This document shows, piece by piece, positions 17,483 to 26,589 of a stretch of DNA of 64,000 nucleotides. The stretch lies in assembly GCA_041485445.1 (NCBI GenBank), contig JBGPJN010000001.1, positions 1 to 64,000 of the forward strand, read 5' to 3'. This stretch comes from SHYG01 sp041485445 (GTDB lineage Bacteria; Chloroflexota; Dehalococcoidia; Lucifugimonadales; UBA3495). Position 1 is the first letter of the stretch. Each line of letters starts with the position of its first letter. A program made the translations under genes and the position numbers. The notes below the pieces were generated by a model. The model was not told the DNA's origin. It did no database searches and was given only the letters and a program-made list of their open reading frames with translations.

Positions 17483-18433
17483 ATGGAACGCCCGGAGCTG
17501 TTGACCCTGCGGCATCGGCCTGCCGCCAAGTACCTCATCGCCGGTTGGAAGCGCTCTTGGTCCGACGGCGGCGAGGTATCCGGTGGGTTGCCGGAGTATT
17601 TAATGGACCACCTGCGGGCGCGGCCCATTGGGGAGATGGGGGCGGAGGTCTCCCGCATGTGCTACCCCTTCCAGGTAGCGGGGACCCACGATGCCTACCG
17701 CCCCGCGGTGGCCTACCGGGATGGGCTGCCCACCAAAGCCATGTCCCGGGAGAACCGCTTCTACGACGCGGGCCAGGGTCTGGTCCTTTTCTTGGGTGAG
17801 GAGCCCTGGCACCGGATAGATATCTACGGTGACGCCTTCTTCCAGGCGGTCCAGACGCTGGGAGTCCAGCAGACCGTGGCGGTGGAGGGCTATTATGGGA
17901 CCTGTCCCCCGGAGCTGGAGCGGAGCATTAACTGCATCTACAGTCGCCCGGAGATGAAGGCGACGCTGGAACGGTACGGCCTGCGGTTCTCCAACTTCGG
18001 CAGCGAACGCCGCCAGGGGCCGACCATCGGCATGGCCCTGGTGACCCTGGCCCACTACCAACACCCGGAGCTGGCGATGTTGCGCATGGGGGCCATGGCG
18101 CCCATGTACCCTTTCACTGCCAGCAATGAGCAGGTGGGCATCACCACCGACCACCGCGCCTTTTACGACATCCTGCGCCGGCTACGGTCGCTGTTCCAGT
18201 TGGACCTGGACCTCTCCGACTTGCGGCAGCGGGCGGACGCCGATGCGGACCGTTTGCAGCGGATTCTGGACCGCATCAGCGAGACCAATCCCGAAGCCCG
18301 GGAGATTATCCGGCGGGCCCAGGCCGACTACCAGGCCACGCCCTACGTGGAGCCGGTGGCGCTGGACCCCGCCCTGGACCGGACCCTGGACGACATACTC
18401 CGGAACCCCCCCGACCCCCCTGGGGGCAGGTAG
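17483..18433 (+). CDS. PAC2 family (proteasome-assembly-chaperone-like) protein
   Basis: About 316 residues. The layout fits PAC2 proteins: an N-terminal strand region (FQVAGTHDAYRP), LVLFLGEEPWHRIDIYGDAF, then GVQQTVAVEGYYGTCPP, GPTIGMALVTLAHYQ and a C-terminal helical region that includes LDLDLSDLRQRADAD. In archaea and actinobacteria such proteins accompany proteasome or ATP-grasp genes; no proteasome gene is nearby, so the role is unknown. ATG 17483 is chosen since GGAGG (17473-17477) lies just upstream and residues before it look non-coding. It seems to be transcribed alone. Confidence 0.75.
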   Translation: MERPELLTLRHRPAAKYLIAGWKRSWSDGGEVSGGLPEYLMDHLRARPIGEMGAEVSRMCYPFQVAGTHDAYRPAVAYRDGLPTKAMSRENRFYDAGQGLVLFLGEEPWHRIDIYGDAFFQAVQTLGVQQTVAVEGYYGTCPPELERSINCIYSRPEMKATLERYGLRFSNFGSERRQGPTIGMALVTLAHYQHPELAMLRMGAMAPMYPFTASNEQVGITTDHRAFYDILRRLRSLFQLDLDLSDLRQRADADADRLQRILDRISETNPEAREIIRRAQADYQATPYVEPVALDPALDRTLDDILRNPPDPPGGR

Positions 18434-18602
18434 CATCGCCCTCATCCGTTGCTAAACCAATGCCCCAGTGCAGTCCCCAGACGCGGCGTAGGAGGGCCCC
18501 TTCATTCCCCCGGAAGGCAGGGGCAGACCGAAGCCGGCCCTGAGCGCAACGACGCAACAAAGGGTGTCTGCCCTTCGGCTGGATGGTCAGTCCAGAGCCC
18601 AT

Positions 18603-18617
18603 CCCGACACAGTCGGG
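18603..18617. repeat. CCCGAC/GTCGGG hairpin within intergenic repeat-like DNA
   Basis: The 292-base gap 18434-18725 carries no gene. It contains CCCGAC-ACA-GTCGGG followed by GACGCCCCTACGGGCAAG, the style of an intergenic repeat family; the 36-kb palindrome shares the TCCCGAC/GTCGGGA core. Nearby copies of GGGCAGAC also recur within the gap. It could act as a terminator for the PAC2 gene but has no T-run. Confidence 0.4.
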
Positions 18618-18725
18618 ACGCCCCTACGGGCAAGCCGAAAATGAAGGTCTTGTTCAAGGCCATTCCCCAAGATGGGGACGGCTTCTTTCGGAGATCTTAA
18701 TTTAAGGCGAAGAACTTTGGCTAAT

Positions 18726-19752
18726 ATGCTTGGCGGTCGCAACTCCTTTAACGTACTCCATCAGGTGCTGATGGGGGGCATGACCGTGCTGGTGCTGTCC
18801 CTGGGAATGCTCTTCCAGGGGATAACCCCGGCCCAGGCCGGTGACCCGCCGTATATCCTCATCTTCAAGGTGGATGACTCCGACCCGCCGGCCCGGCTGG
18901 CCGGGGCTACATTCCACATAGTCCCCAACCCCGCGGGCTCCTGCCAGGACAACCATCGTGGGGTTCCATGGGACTCGACTAACCCCAACTTCGTAGCCGA
19001 CTTTCTGGACGTTACCGACAACGTCCCTCATCCAGCTGGCTGGCTGGGACGAAGATCCGGCTGTTGGTGTCATCAGGATTCAGGACCTGATCCCCAACCC
19101 CAACCGCCCAGGGGAGATGCGCCCCGGCCCGTGTGACGAGGGCAACGGTGTGCTCAGCTACACCATCAGCGAGATTACGGCCCCGGCGGGTTACGAGCGT
19201 GACCCGGTTGTCAAAGTAGCCCCGTACCTTGTGCCGGCTCCCCATGTGCGTGAGGCCTTGGCCACATTCGTCAATCACCGCAAGGAGAACGGCACGCCGA
19301 CGCCGACGCCGACGCCTGCACCCACGCCCACGCCGACTCCTACGCCGACTCCCACGCCCACGCCTACGCCTACGCCTACGCCTACTCCTACTCCTGAGCC
19401 CACGCCTACGCCCACGTTAACGCCGCCAGGCAGCGGTGGTGGCGGCGGGTCCCCAACTGCCCCAACGCCTGCGCCAGTGCCTGCACCCACACCGGCGCCT
19501 ACTGTGGCGGCAGCGGTGCCGGTGGCCCCACCCCTGGCGGCGCCCACACCGGCGCCGACTCCTACGCCGGCGCCTACGGTGGCGGCGGCGGTGCCGGTGG
19601 CGCCGACACCTCAGCCGGCGGCGGTGGCGGTGACTGGGACCCCCGGCGGTGGAGGCAGTCCATTGGTCTGGGTTCTGGCCGGACTGGCTGGCGCTGCCTT
19701 AGTAGGATGGGTGTTCTTGGTGGTCCGACGCCGCGGGAGGGCGGGAGCGTAA
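18726..19752 (+). pseudogene. SpaA/Cna-B-like surface protein with Thr-Pro repeat stalk, frameshifted
   Basis: Two frames together make one sensible protein. The first (from ATG 18726) has a signal peptide ending ITPAQA, then ILIFKVDDSDPPARLAGATF, the opening of a SpaA/prealbumin-like domain. Between about 18997 and 19060 the sense moves to another frame, which carries the closing motif YTISEITAPAGYERDP, a long Thr-Pro repeat, an Ala/Pro region and a C-terminal membrane helix with the basic tail RRRGRAG. A stop in the second frame at 18994 sets the left limit of the shift. The ending resembles a membrane-retained surface protein, but no LPxTG sortase motif is present. Either a real one-base indel, a sequencing error, or slippage; I favour inactivation or error. 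Confidence 0.65.
19297..19420 (+). repeat. Thr-Pro coding hexanucleotide repeat
   Basis: Near-perfect tandem ACGCC(T/C/G) / ACTCCT triplet pairs encode about 20 Thr-Pro units with one Glu-Pro interruption. It forms the stalk of the surface protein. Such arrays are prone to length change by slippage and could vary between strains. Confidence 0.85.
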
Positions 19753-20068
19753 GCCTTTAGATCCCTGCTGAGGATGGCGCGCCACGGGGATCGGAGGCAG
19801 CGTCTGCTGGTAGCGGACTTCGAGCCCTGGGTGCGCCAGTGGCGCTCCCACGCCATTTGTCACGGCTAGCGGGGCGCCCATTCTGGACTTCCGGAGCAAG
19901 TCCGTCCAGAGAATTCCTCTGGAGCCGGCCTGCGGCAAGCAATCGCCAAGTCTGCCAGAAGTTACGGGGTATTGGTGCTGTTGGTCATCCGAACCGACAT
20001 ACGGGTGAAACCTTTGGAGAAGCTACTCCTTGGAGACGGCTGTTGAGCGGTTTCAGGCGGACCGCCTT
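19753..20068. other. Intergenic region, no gene seen
   Basis: 316 bases between the surface-protein gene and coxE (convergent). Short open frames here lack ribosome sites and family features. No strong hairpin with a T-tract was found. Confidence 0.5.
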
Positions 20069-21415
20069 TCAGTTACCTTTCGGGGGGCGCTCCGGGCTCG
20101 TAGTGCGGTCAGCGTCCTGCCCCCAGAGGGGATGCTGGAAAGTGGGCGCCAGCGCCGGGTGAACTACCTTAGGCTGTGGGCGTGGTGTAGCTAGGTATTC
20201 CACCTGGTCGGGAGGGGATGGTTGCCGGTGGCGGGCCGGACCCCGGCGCGGGCCCAGCTGATTCAGGCGGCGGGCAAGGGCACTTAGGCTGTTCAAATTG
20301 TGCACCGGCAGAAAATCGTCCACGTGGGGCAAGGCCGCCCGCATCCCCCTTGTGAGCGGCTGGTACTCTGGTGACGCCAGCAGCGGGTTCAGCCAGATAA
20401 GGCGATGACAACTCCGCCGCAGCCGCTCCATCTCTTGGCCCAACAGTTCCGGTTCGCCCCGGTCCCAGCCGTCGGAGATTACCAGCACCACGGCCCCCCC
20501 TCCCAGCACCCGGCGCGCCCAGCGAAAGTTGAAGGTCTTCACTGCCTCGCCGATGCGAGTGCCCCCCGCCCAATCCGGCACGGCCTTGGACACCTCACTA
20601 ACGGCTTGGTCAACGCTGCGGTGGCCCAGATGACGCGTGATGCGGGTAAGCCGGGTGGCGAAGAGAAAGGCCTCAACCCGGTCGAGACCCCTGGCGACGG
20701 TGTGGATGAAATGGAGCAGCATACGGGTATACTGCTCCATGGAGCCGCTTACGTCGCAAAGTAGCACCAGGGTTCGGGGCTTGTCTTTGGTCCGCCGATG
20801 CGCCAACTCCAGCCACTCGCCGCCGTATTTGAGGTTGCGGCGCATGGTGCCCCGCAGGTCTAACCAAGCGCCGTCGCCGGCTTCCCGCCGCCGGGTGCGC
20901 CGCCGGCCCAGTTCCCAGGCCAGCTCCGCCATCATGTGCCTGGCCTCACCGATCTCGGCGACGGTATAGTCGGCAAAGTCCTTAGCTCGCAGGACCTCCT
21001 GAGGGCTGTAGCCGTAGCTCAGGTCGACTCGGTCAGCCGTGGGGTCGGCGCCCTCTTGAGCCTGGTTCTCCTGGCCCACAGCCCCGGGAGGCATTATCTG
21101 GGGCTTACGATAACGCCGCTGCTCACCCATGGAGCGCAGGTCCATGGCGGTTCGGTCGGTGGCGGGTCGCCGCCAGAAAACCTGGAACGCTTCGTCGAAG
21201 ATGGGGAGGTCCTCCTTCCGGTGCACCAGCAGGCAGCGGGCCGCTTGGCGGAACTCTTCCCTGCGGCCGATGGCCAACTGCTCCGTGGCCCGCACCAGCT
21301 CCAGCATGTTGTCGGAGCTCACCTCCAAGCCCGCCCTGCGCAGAACCTGGCCAAATAGCATCAGGTTACGCAAGATGTGGCCAGGGGCCCCGCCATCGCC
21401 GGATTGGGTGGTCAC
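20069..21415 (-). CDS. coxE: VWA domain protein, CoxE-like
   Basis: 448 residues. The C-terminal half is a von Willebrand A domain with the MIDAS motif in LCDVSGSMEQ and the later strand VVLVISDGWDRGE; the N-terminal half (NLMLFGQVLRRAGLEVS...) is typical of CoxE/YehP-like proteins. CoxE works with the MoxR-type ATPase CoxD during maturation of the molybdenum hydroxylase, where CoxD/CoxE help place sulfur and copper in CO dehydrogenase. Here it is the last gene of the minus-strand cox operon and overlaps coxD by 4 bp. About the last 50 residues are basic and Pro-rich, of unknown role. Confidence 0.85.
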   Translation of the reverse strand: MTTQSGDGGAPGHILRNLMLFGQVLRRAGLEVSSDNMLELVRATEQLAIGRREEFRQAARCLLVHRKEDLPIFDEAFQVFWRRPATDRTAMDLRSMGEQRRYRKPQIMPPGAVGQENQAQEGADPTADRVDLSYGYSPQEVLRAKDFADYTVAEIGEARHMMAELAWELGRRRTRRREAGDGAWLDLRGTMRRNLKYGGEWLELAHRRTKDKPRTLVLLCDVSGSMEQYTRMLLHFIHTVARGLDRVEAFLFATRLTRITRHLGHRSVDQAVSEVSKAVPDWAGGTRIGEAVKTFNFRWARRVLGGGAVVLVISDGWDRGEPELLGQEMERLRRSCHRLIWLNPLLASPEYQPLTRGMRAALPHVDDFLPVHNLNSLSALARRLNQLGPRRGPARHRQPSPPDQVEYLATPRPQPKVVHPALAPTFQHPLWGQDADRTTSPERPPKGN

Positions 21416-22359
21416 GGCGCCGTGCCGCCGCCCCCGCCACGCCCACCCCGCTGGGGCCCGCGATTCCGAGAACGGTCCAGCATGGCTCGCACCGGTTCGC
21501 CTCGCACCAGGGCAATGTCGTCCTGGTACTTGAGCATGATGCCCAGGGTGTCGTCAATGACCTGGGGGTCTAGCGCAGTCTGGTTCAGGGCCAGTAAGGC
21601 CGCGGTCCAGTCCAAAGTCTCGGAGACACCAGGGACCTTGTAAAGCTCGGTCTGGCGCAGCTCCTGGATGAAACTGGTCACCTGCTCCGCCAGCCGCCGC
21701 GGCGCCTGGGGCATCCGGGTGGTGACGATTTGCAGTTCCTTCTGAAAGTCGGGGTAGTCAATCCAGTAGTATAGGCAGCGGCGCTTCAGGGCGTCGTGGA
21801 CTTCACGGGTGCGGTTGGAGGTGATGATGACAATGGGCGGATGGGCCGCCCGGAAGGTGCCCAACTCCGGGATAGTGATCTGATAATCGGACAGCAGCTC
21901 CAGCAAGAAGCCCTCGAACTCTTCGTCGGCCCGGTCCAACTCGTCGATGAGCAGCACCGCAGGGCGGTCCCGGCTCTGGTCAATGGCCTGGAGCAGCGGT
22001 CGTTTGATGAGGAACCTTTCGCTGAACAGATCAGCGCCGGCGGTCTGCCGGTCCACGCGGCCCCCGGCCTCCATGAGCCGGATCTCCAGGATCTGGCGGG
22101 CATGGTCCCACTCGTACACGGCGTGGTTGATGTCCAGACCTTCATAGCACTGCAGGCGGATGAGCTGGGTGTTGAGACCACGGGCCAGCGCCCGGGCGAT
22201 CTCGGTCTTGCCGACGCCGGCCTCCCCCTCCAGGAAGAGGGGCCGCTGGAGCTGAAGGGCCAGAAAGATGGCCACGGCCAAGCCGCGGTCAGAGATGTAG
22301 AGTTGCCCGCGTAGCAGGTCCTGGACCGCTTCGATGGAGGCAGGAGTGGTGGTGGTCAC
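21412..22359 (-). CDS. coxD: MoxR-type AAA+ ATPase, CoxD-like
   Basis: 315 residues. Walker A is GEAGVGKTEIARAL (residue ~42), Walker B AVLLIDELDRADEEF, and the sensor region ITSNRTREVHDALKRR is typical of MoxR ATPases. It pairs with the CoxE-like VWA protein, with which it shares an ATGA overlap. Such pairs act as chaperones for metal-centre assembly; in CO dehydrogenase operons CoxD is needed to build the active site. The start is 9 bases downstream of the coxM stop. The last ~12 residues are Arg/Gly-rich. Confidence 0.88.
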   Translation of the reverse strand: MTTTTPASIEAVQDLLRGQLYISDRGLAVAIFLALQLQRPLFLEGEAGVGKTEIARALARGLNTQLIRLQCYEGLDINHAVYEWDHARQILEIRLMEAGGRVDRQTAGADLFSERFLIKRPLLQAIDQSRDRPAVLLIDELDRADEEFEGFLLELLSDYQITIPELGTFRAAHPPIVIITSNRTREVHDALKRRCLYYWIDYPDFQKELQIVTTRMPQAPRRLAEQVTSFIQELRQTELYKVPGVSETLDWTAALLALNQTALDPQVIDDTLGIMLKYQDDIALVRGEPVRAMLDRSRNRGPQRGGRGGGGGTAP

Positions 22360-22368
22360 GGCCTGGCT

Positions 22369-23238
22369 TTAATGGTGGGCCAAGCCCGCGGCGTGGTAAA
22401 TAGCGTGCTTGACCTCCACCGGGGCCACTGCCCGGCGGTACTCCGCTGAGGCGTAGACGTCTCCCAGCACGTCACTACCCAGGTCTCGAGCCACATGAGC
22501 TGCTGCGGCGCCAATGGTTTCCAGAGTCAGTTGCTGGCCTCGCAAGGCGTTCTCCACCGAGGTGGCCCGCACGGGACGCGGCACCAAGCCGCCCACAACG
22601 ATGCTGGCCTCGGTACACCGGTTACCAGACACAGTGAGGACCGCCGCAGCGCTGACTATCGGCGAAAAGGTGGCTGGGTGGGCCATCTTGGCATAGGCGG
22701 TGCGATGGTTGGGGCTGAGCACCGGCACCTCAATGTCCACCAAGATCTCTTCCTCCCCAAGGTCGGTGACCAAGACATCCTTAAAAAAGCCGGCGGCGGA
22801 AATGGTGCGGCGCCCGCCGCTGCCCTGGGCCACAAATCGGGCGTTGAGGGCGGTCAGTGCGGCAGGCCAATCGGAGGACGGATCGGCGTGGGACACGTTG
22901 CCGCCGATGGTCCCACGGTTGCGCACCTGCGGATCGCCAATCTCCCCGGCGGCCTCGGTTAGCAAAGGACACGCACGGCCCAGTTGCTCTGAAGAAGCAA
23001 TGGCGTGGTGAGTGGTCAGCGGGCCGATGTGGATGACGCCGTTGCGGACGCCGACTCCCTTTAGCTCGGTTAAACCTCCGATGTCCACCAGCGCGGTAGG
23101 CCGGGCCAGGCGCAGCTTCATCATTGGAAGCAAGCTGTGGCCGCCGGCTAGCAGCTTGGCTCCCTGATGGGAGCGCAGCGACTGGATAGCCTCCGCCACT
23201 GAGCTAACTTTGTAGTAATCGAACCCGGAAGCGAACAT
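22369..23238 (-). CDS. coxM: FAD-binding (medium) subunit of molybdenum hydroxylase, CoxM-like
   Basis: About 289 residues. Two FAD contacts are plain: AGGHSLLPMMKLRLA near residue 30 and TIGGNVSHADPSSDWP near 105, both typical of CoxM/CutM subunits. It carries electrons from the iron-sulfur subunit to the quinone pool or another acceptor. The start at ATG 23238 has AGGAG five to six bases upstream; the frame continues to 23259. It is the third gene of an S-L-M-D-E order, which is the form II arrangement (form I is M-S-L). Confidence 0.92.
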   Translation of the reverse strand: MFASGFDYYKVSSVAEAIQSLRSHQGAKLLAGGHSLLPMMKLRLARPTALVDIGGLTELKGVGVRNGVIHIGPLTTHHAIASSEQLGRACPLLTEAAGEIGDPQVRNRGTIGGNVSHADPSSDWPAALTALNARFVAQGSGGRRTISAAGFFKDVLVTDLGEEEILVDIEVPVLSPNHRTAYAKMAHPATFSPIVSAAAVLTVSGNRCTEASIVVGGLVPRPVRATSVENALRGQQLTLETIGAAAAHVARDLGSDVLGDVYASAEYRRAVAPVEVKHAIYHAAGLAHH

Positions 23239-23294
23239 GCCTTCTCCTACTACCCTCATCCTGACCTACCCCCGCTCAGCGGGAAGGAGCGCTT

Positions 23295-23320
23295 CCTCCC
23301 CCTGATCCGAGGTGGGGAGG
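23295..23320. repeat. Short hairpin between coxL and coxM
   Basis: CCTCCCC (23295-23301) pairs with GGGGAGG (23314-23320). It sits in the ~100-base gap between coxL and coxM in the operon and resembles other CCTCCCC repeat elements of this window. It might modulate coxM expression or processing; there is no T-tract. Confidence 0.45.
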
Positions 23321-23337
23321 AGCGAGAGTGAACTAGG

Positions 23338-25683
23338 CTAGCCCTGCTGGTGAATAGCTCGCCAAATCCGTTCGGGGGTCAGGGGCATCTGCAAGGTGGT
23401 CACGCCCAGAGGTCGCAACGCGTCCAGCACTGCACTATACACCGCAGGGGTGGAGGCGATGGTGCCGGTTTCGCCAATGCCCTTGACCCCCAAAGGGTTG
23501 TGAGGCGAAGGCGTGACTGTGGAAAAGGTTTCCACGTCCGGGAGCTGATGGGCCCGGGGAAGCGCATAGTTCAGCATGGAGCCGGTGAGGAGCTGGCCGT
23601 TTTCGTCATAGACCGCTCCTTCCCATAGCGCCTGCCCTACTCCCTGCACCACACCACCGTGGACCTGGCCCTCCACCACCATGGGGTTAATTTGTGGCCC
23701 GCAGTCGTCCACCGCCACGTACCGGGTCAGCTCAATATGGCCGTTGTCCGGGTCAACCATCACCACCGCCACATGGGCGCCGAAGGGAAAGGTGAAGTTT
23801 GGCGGGTCGTAGAAGGTGGTGGCCTCCAGCCCCGGCTCCATGCCCGGAGGCATGTTCCAGGCCACGTTGGCCATCAGGGCAATGTCCTGAATGGTCTTGC
23901 TCCGGTTAGGGGAGCCGCGGACAAAGAATTTGCCATCGGCGTAGTCCACGTCCGCCTCCGCGGCCTCCAGCAGGTGGGCCGCCAGGATGCGGCCCTTCTC
24001 CTTGATCTTGCGGGCGCTCAAGGCAACCGCCGCTCCGCTGACCACAGTAGTGCGGCTACCGTAGGTGCCCCAGCCCATGGGAGTGTTATCGGTATCGCCG
24101 TGGATAACTTCCACGTCGTCCACGGGCACGCCTAACTCGTCGGACATGATCTGGGCAAAGGTGGTCTCCTCTCCCTGGCCATGAGGGGAGGTGCCGATGA
24201 AGACGTTGACCTTGCCGGTGGGATAGAAGCGCACGATGGCGCCCTCCCACAGGCCGCCGCCGAAGCCCACCGCGCCGGCCACCTGGGAGGGCCCGAGGCC
24301 ACAGATTTCGCAGTAGCAGGTGACGCCGATGCCCATGTACTTGCCCTGCTGCCGCAACGCCTGTTGCTCCCGGCGCAGCTGGGCGTAGCCTGACCGGTTG
24401 AGGGCCATGTCCAGCGCTTTGGAGTAGTCGCCGCTGTCGTACTTCAGGCCGATGGCCACGTCGTAGCCGTTGTCGAACTTGGGGATGAGGTTGCGGCGGC
24501 GGACCTCCACGGGGTCCAGACCCAACTCCACGGCCAGCAGGTCAATCATGCGTTCCAGCAGGAAGGTGGCTTCCGGGCGCCCGGCCCCCCGGTAGGCGTC
24601 CACCGGGGTGGTGTTGGTGAACACCCCATACACGTCGGCACGGATGTTGGGGATGGCGTAAGGTCCGGAGTACATCAGCCCGTGGAGGATAGTGGGGATC
24701 CCCGGGCCCGCGGTGGATAGATACGCACCCATGCCGGCGTAGACGGTGGCCCGAACGCCAGTGATTTTGCCCTGCCGGGTGGCCGCCATCTCCACGTGTT
24801 CAATGTGGTCCCGGCCGTGGGTGGTGGACCGGTAGTTTTCCGTGCGCGTCTCGGTCCACTTCACCGGGCGGCCCAGCTTCATGGCGCAGAAGACCGTGAT
24901 CATCTCCCATGGGTACATGGCGATTTTACCGCCAAAGCCCCCACCCACTTCTGGGGCGATGACACGTATCTTGTGCTCCGGCACCCCGGTGACCAGGGAG
25001 CAGAGGAACCGGGCAATATGCGGGTTCTGGGTGGAGTTCCACAGGGTCAACTCCCCCATGGGCGCCAGCCAAGAGGCCACGGCGGAGCGGGGCTCCAGGG
25101 CGTTGGGGATAAGCCGCTGCTGGACGATGGTCTCGCGGACCACCACCTCCGCCGAGTTGAAGGCGGTATCCACGTTGCCGCCCGATGCAACCCAGTGGAA
25201 CGCCTGGTTGTTGGGCGCTTCGGCATGAAGCTGGGGGGCGCCCGGCCCCAACGCCGCCTCCGGGTTGACCACTGCGGGCAGGAGGTCGAAATCTACTTCG
25301 ATCAGCTCCAGGGCGTCCTCCGCCTGGTAGCGGGTCTCCGCTACCACTACCGCCACGGCCTCCCCGGCGTAGCGCACCACGTCCGTGGCCATGGCCGCAT
25401 AGGGGACCTGCTTCACGTCGGCGTTGGGGACCACCCATGCGCAGGGGATGGGCTTGAGGACCCCATCGGTATCGGCGCCGGTGTAGACCGCCAGCACCCC
25501 AGGGGCTGCGCGAGCGATGGAGGTGTCAATGCTGCGGATACGGGCGTGGGCGTAGGGGCTGCGCCGGATGGCGGCGTGCACCAGCCCTGGCAGCTTGATG
25601 TCGTCAGTGTAGGTGGCCCGGCCGGTAATCAGCCGAGGGTCTTCCCGGCGCCGAATTCCGGACCCGAAGATTCTGGTAGTCAC
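23338..25683 (-). CDS. coxL: Molybdopterin-binding large subunit, form II CoxL-like
   Basis: 781 residues of the xanthine dehydrogenase/CO dehydrogenase large-subunit family. RREDPRLITGRATYTDDI starts the first domain; the active-site loop reads AYRGAGR, the signature of form II enzymes, instead of AYxCSFR of true (form I) CO dehydrogenases, so there is no Cys to hold copper. GVKGIGETG near the C-terminus has the catalytic Glu. The substrate is therefore open: CO oxidation by form II is disputed, and aldehydes, heterocycles or other small organics are possible. It is 86 bases downstream of the iron-sulfur gene. Confidence 0.93.
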   Translation of the reverse strand: MTTRIFGSGIRRREDPRLITGRATYTDDIKLPGLVHAAIRRSPYAHARIRSIDTSIARAAPGVLAVYTGADTDGVLKPIPCAWVVPNADVKQVPYAAMATDVVRYAGEAVAVVVAETRYQAEDALELIEVDFDLLPAVVNPEAALGPGAPQLHAEAPNNQAFHWVASGGNVDTAFNSAEVVVRETIVQQRLIPNALEPRSAVASWLAPMGELTLWNSTQNPHIARFLCSLVTGVPEHKIRVIAPEVGGGFGGKIAMYPWEMITVFCAMKLGRPVKWTETRTENYRSTTHGRDHIEHVEMAATRQGKITGVRATVYAGMGAYLSTAGPGIPTILHGLMYSGPYAIPNIRADVYGVFTNTTPVDAYRGAGRPEATFLLERMIDLLAVELGLDPVEVRRRNLIPKFDNGYDVAIGLKYDSGDYSKALDMALNRSGYAQLRREQQALRQQGKYMGIGVTCYCEICGLGPSQVAGAVGFGGGLWEGAIVRFYPTGKVNVFIGTSPHGQGEETTFAQIMSDELGVPVDDVEVIHGDTDNTPMGWGTYGSRTTVVSGAAVALSARKIKEKGRILAAHLLEAAEADVDYADGKFFVRGSPNRSKTIQDIALMANVAWNMPPGMEPGLEATTFYDPPNFTFPFGAHVAVVMVDPDNGHIELTRYVAVDDCGPQINPMVVEGQVHGGVVQGVGQALWEGAVYDENGQLLTGSMLNYALPRAHQLPDVETFSTVTPSPHNPLGVKGIGETGTIASTPAVYSAVLDALRPLGVTTLQMPLTPERIWRAIHQQG

Positions 25684-25769
25684 GGATTACCTCCTGCGGG
25701 AGATCCACTTTGCGCAACAGGGGCAACGGGACTTCATTCCTGACGAACCGCAACCAAATGGAGAAGCTC

Positions 25770-26240
25770 TTAGCCTCCCATCGCTTCGGCAGCCGCGAGG
25801 GTAGCCCGCACAATGTTCTGGTATCCGGTGCAGCGACAGATGTTGCCCTTGAGTCCCCGCCTTACTTCATCGGCGGTGGGCTTGGGGTTGCGCTGCAACA
25901 GTTCCACCACCGTAAGTATCATGCCGGCAGTGCAGTAACCGCATTGCAGTCCATGCTTATTCCAAAAGGCTTCCTGCACCGGGTGCAACTGGCCGGAAGG
26001 CGCCAAACCCTCAATGGTGGTGATGCCTGCCCCGTCGGCCTGCACCGCCAGGCAGGTGCATGACTTGACCGTAACACCATCCATCAGCACCACGCAGGCG
26101 CCGCACTGGCTGGTATCGCAACCTACCTTAGTGCCGGTGAGGCCCACTATATCTCGGAGGAAGTGCACCAGGAGCAGACGAGGTTCCACCTGGGCTTGGT
26201 ACTCTTTGCCGTTGACCGTGAGCTGAATGGGAGTAGTCAC
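25770..26240 (-). CDS. coxS: Iron-sulfur (small) subunit of molybdenum hydroxylase, CoxS-like
   Basis: 156 residues with both [2Fe-2S] sites: the plant-ferredoxin pattern GCDTSQCGACVVLMDG with a further Cys in VKSC, and the C-terminal CGYCTAGMIL ... GNICRCTGYQNIV pattern. This small subunit passes electrons from the molybdenum centre to the FAD subunit. It is the first gene of the cox operon and is probably where transcription starts; the ribosome site is in AGGTGG before ATG 26240. The length matches CoxS. Confidence 0.94.
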   Translation of the reverse strand: MTTPIQLTVNGKEYQAQVEPRLLLVHFLRDIVGLTGTKVGCDTSQCGACVVLMDGVTVKSCTCLAVQADGAGITTIEGLAPSGQLHPVQEAFWNKHGLQCGYCTAGMILTVVELLQRNPKPTADEVRRGLKGNICRCTGYQNIVRATLAAAEAMGG

Positions 26241-26360
26241 ATGTCCACCTCCCGGTAAGGTTGGCCCGCAGTCAAGGACTCTGAAGCTACGAAGGTTTAG
26301 TGTGCTTAAGGCCCTGCTTGACGTTGGGAGTATAGCCCTGGGGGATTACCCAGTCAATCA

Positions 26361-26442
26361 ACTTCCCCACTACCCCGTGACATGAGATGCCATCGGTCCA
26401 CCGTGGGATTGCCATCCTCAAGAAACAGGGTAGTTGGGGAAG
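26361..26442. repeat. Inverted repeat in the cox upstream region
   Basis: CTTCCCCACTACCC (26361-26374) is matched by GGGTAGTTGGGGAAG (26428-26442), one base longer, bounding an ~82-base segment. The core CCCACTACC is also the end of the MITE described at 35.7 and 46.9 kb, so this may be a decayed or related element. The whole gap 26241-26589 (349 bases) has no gene. It holds the upstream DNA of coxS and the DNA after the ABC ATPase, transcribed toward lower coordinates. Confidence 0.45.
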
Positions 26443-26589
26443 TGGCACGGCCAATAAAGGCGACGCGGTGCCCAGGAGAACAAGTGTCCCGCCAAGGACT
26501 TTGCAGGTCTGAGTAGGCTGGCTTGAGCCTCGGGGCGGAGGGATAACGGATAACGAAGGTAAGTGTTGGCAGTTAGACTCGGAAGATCC

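Noticed and set aside
19117..19752. Sortase-anchored (LPxTG) protein
   Set aside because: The C-terminal helix and basic tail fit, but no LPxTG-type motif precedes them.
23338..25683. True aerobic CO dehydrogenase (form I)
   Set aside because: The active loop is AYRGAGR, not the AYxCSFR of form I, and the gene order is S-L-M.
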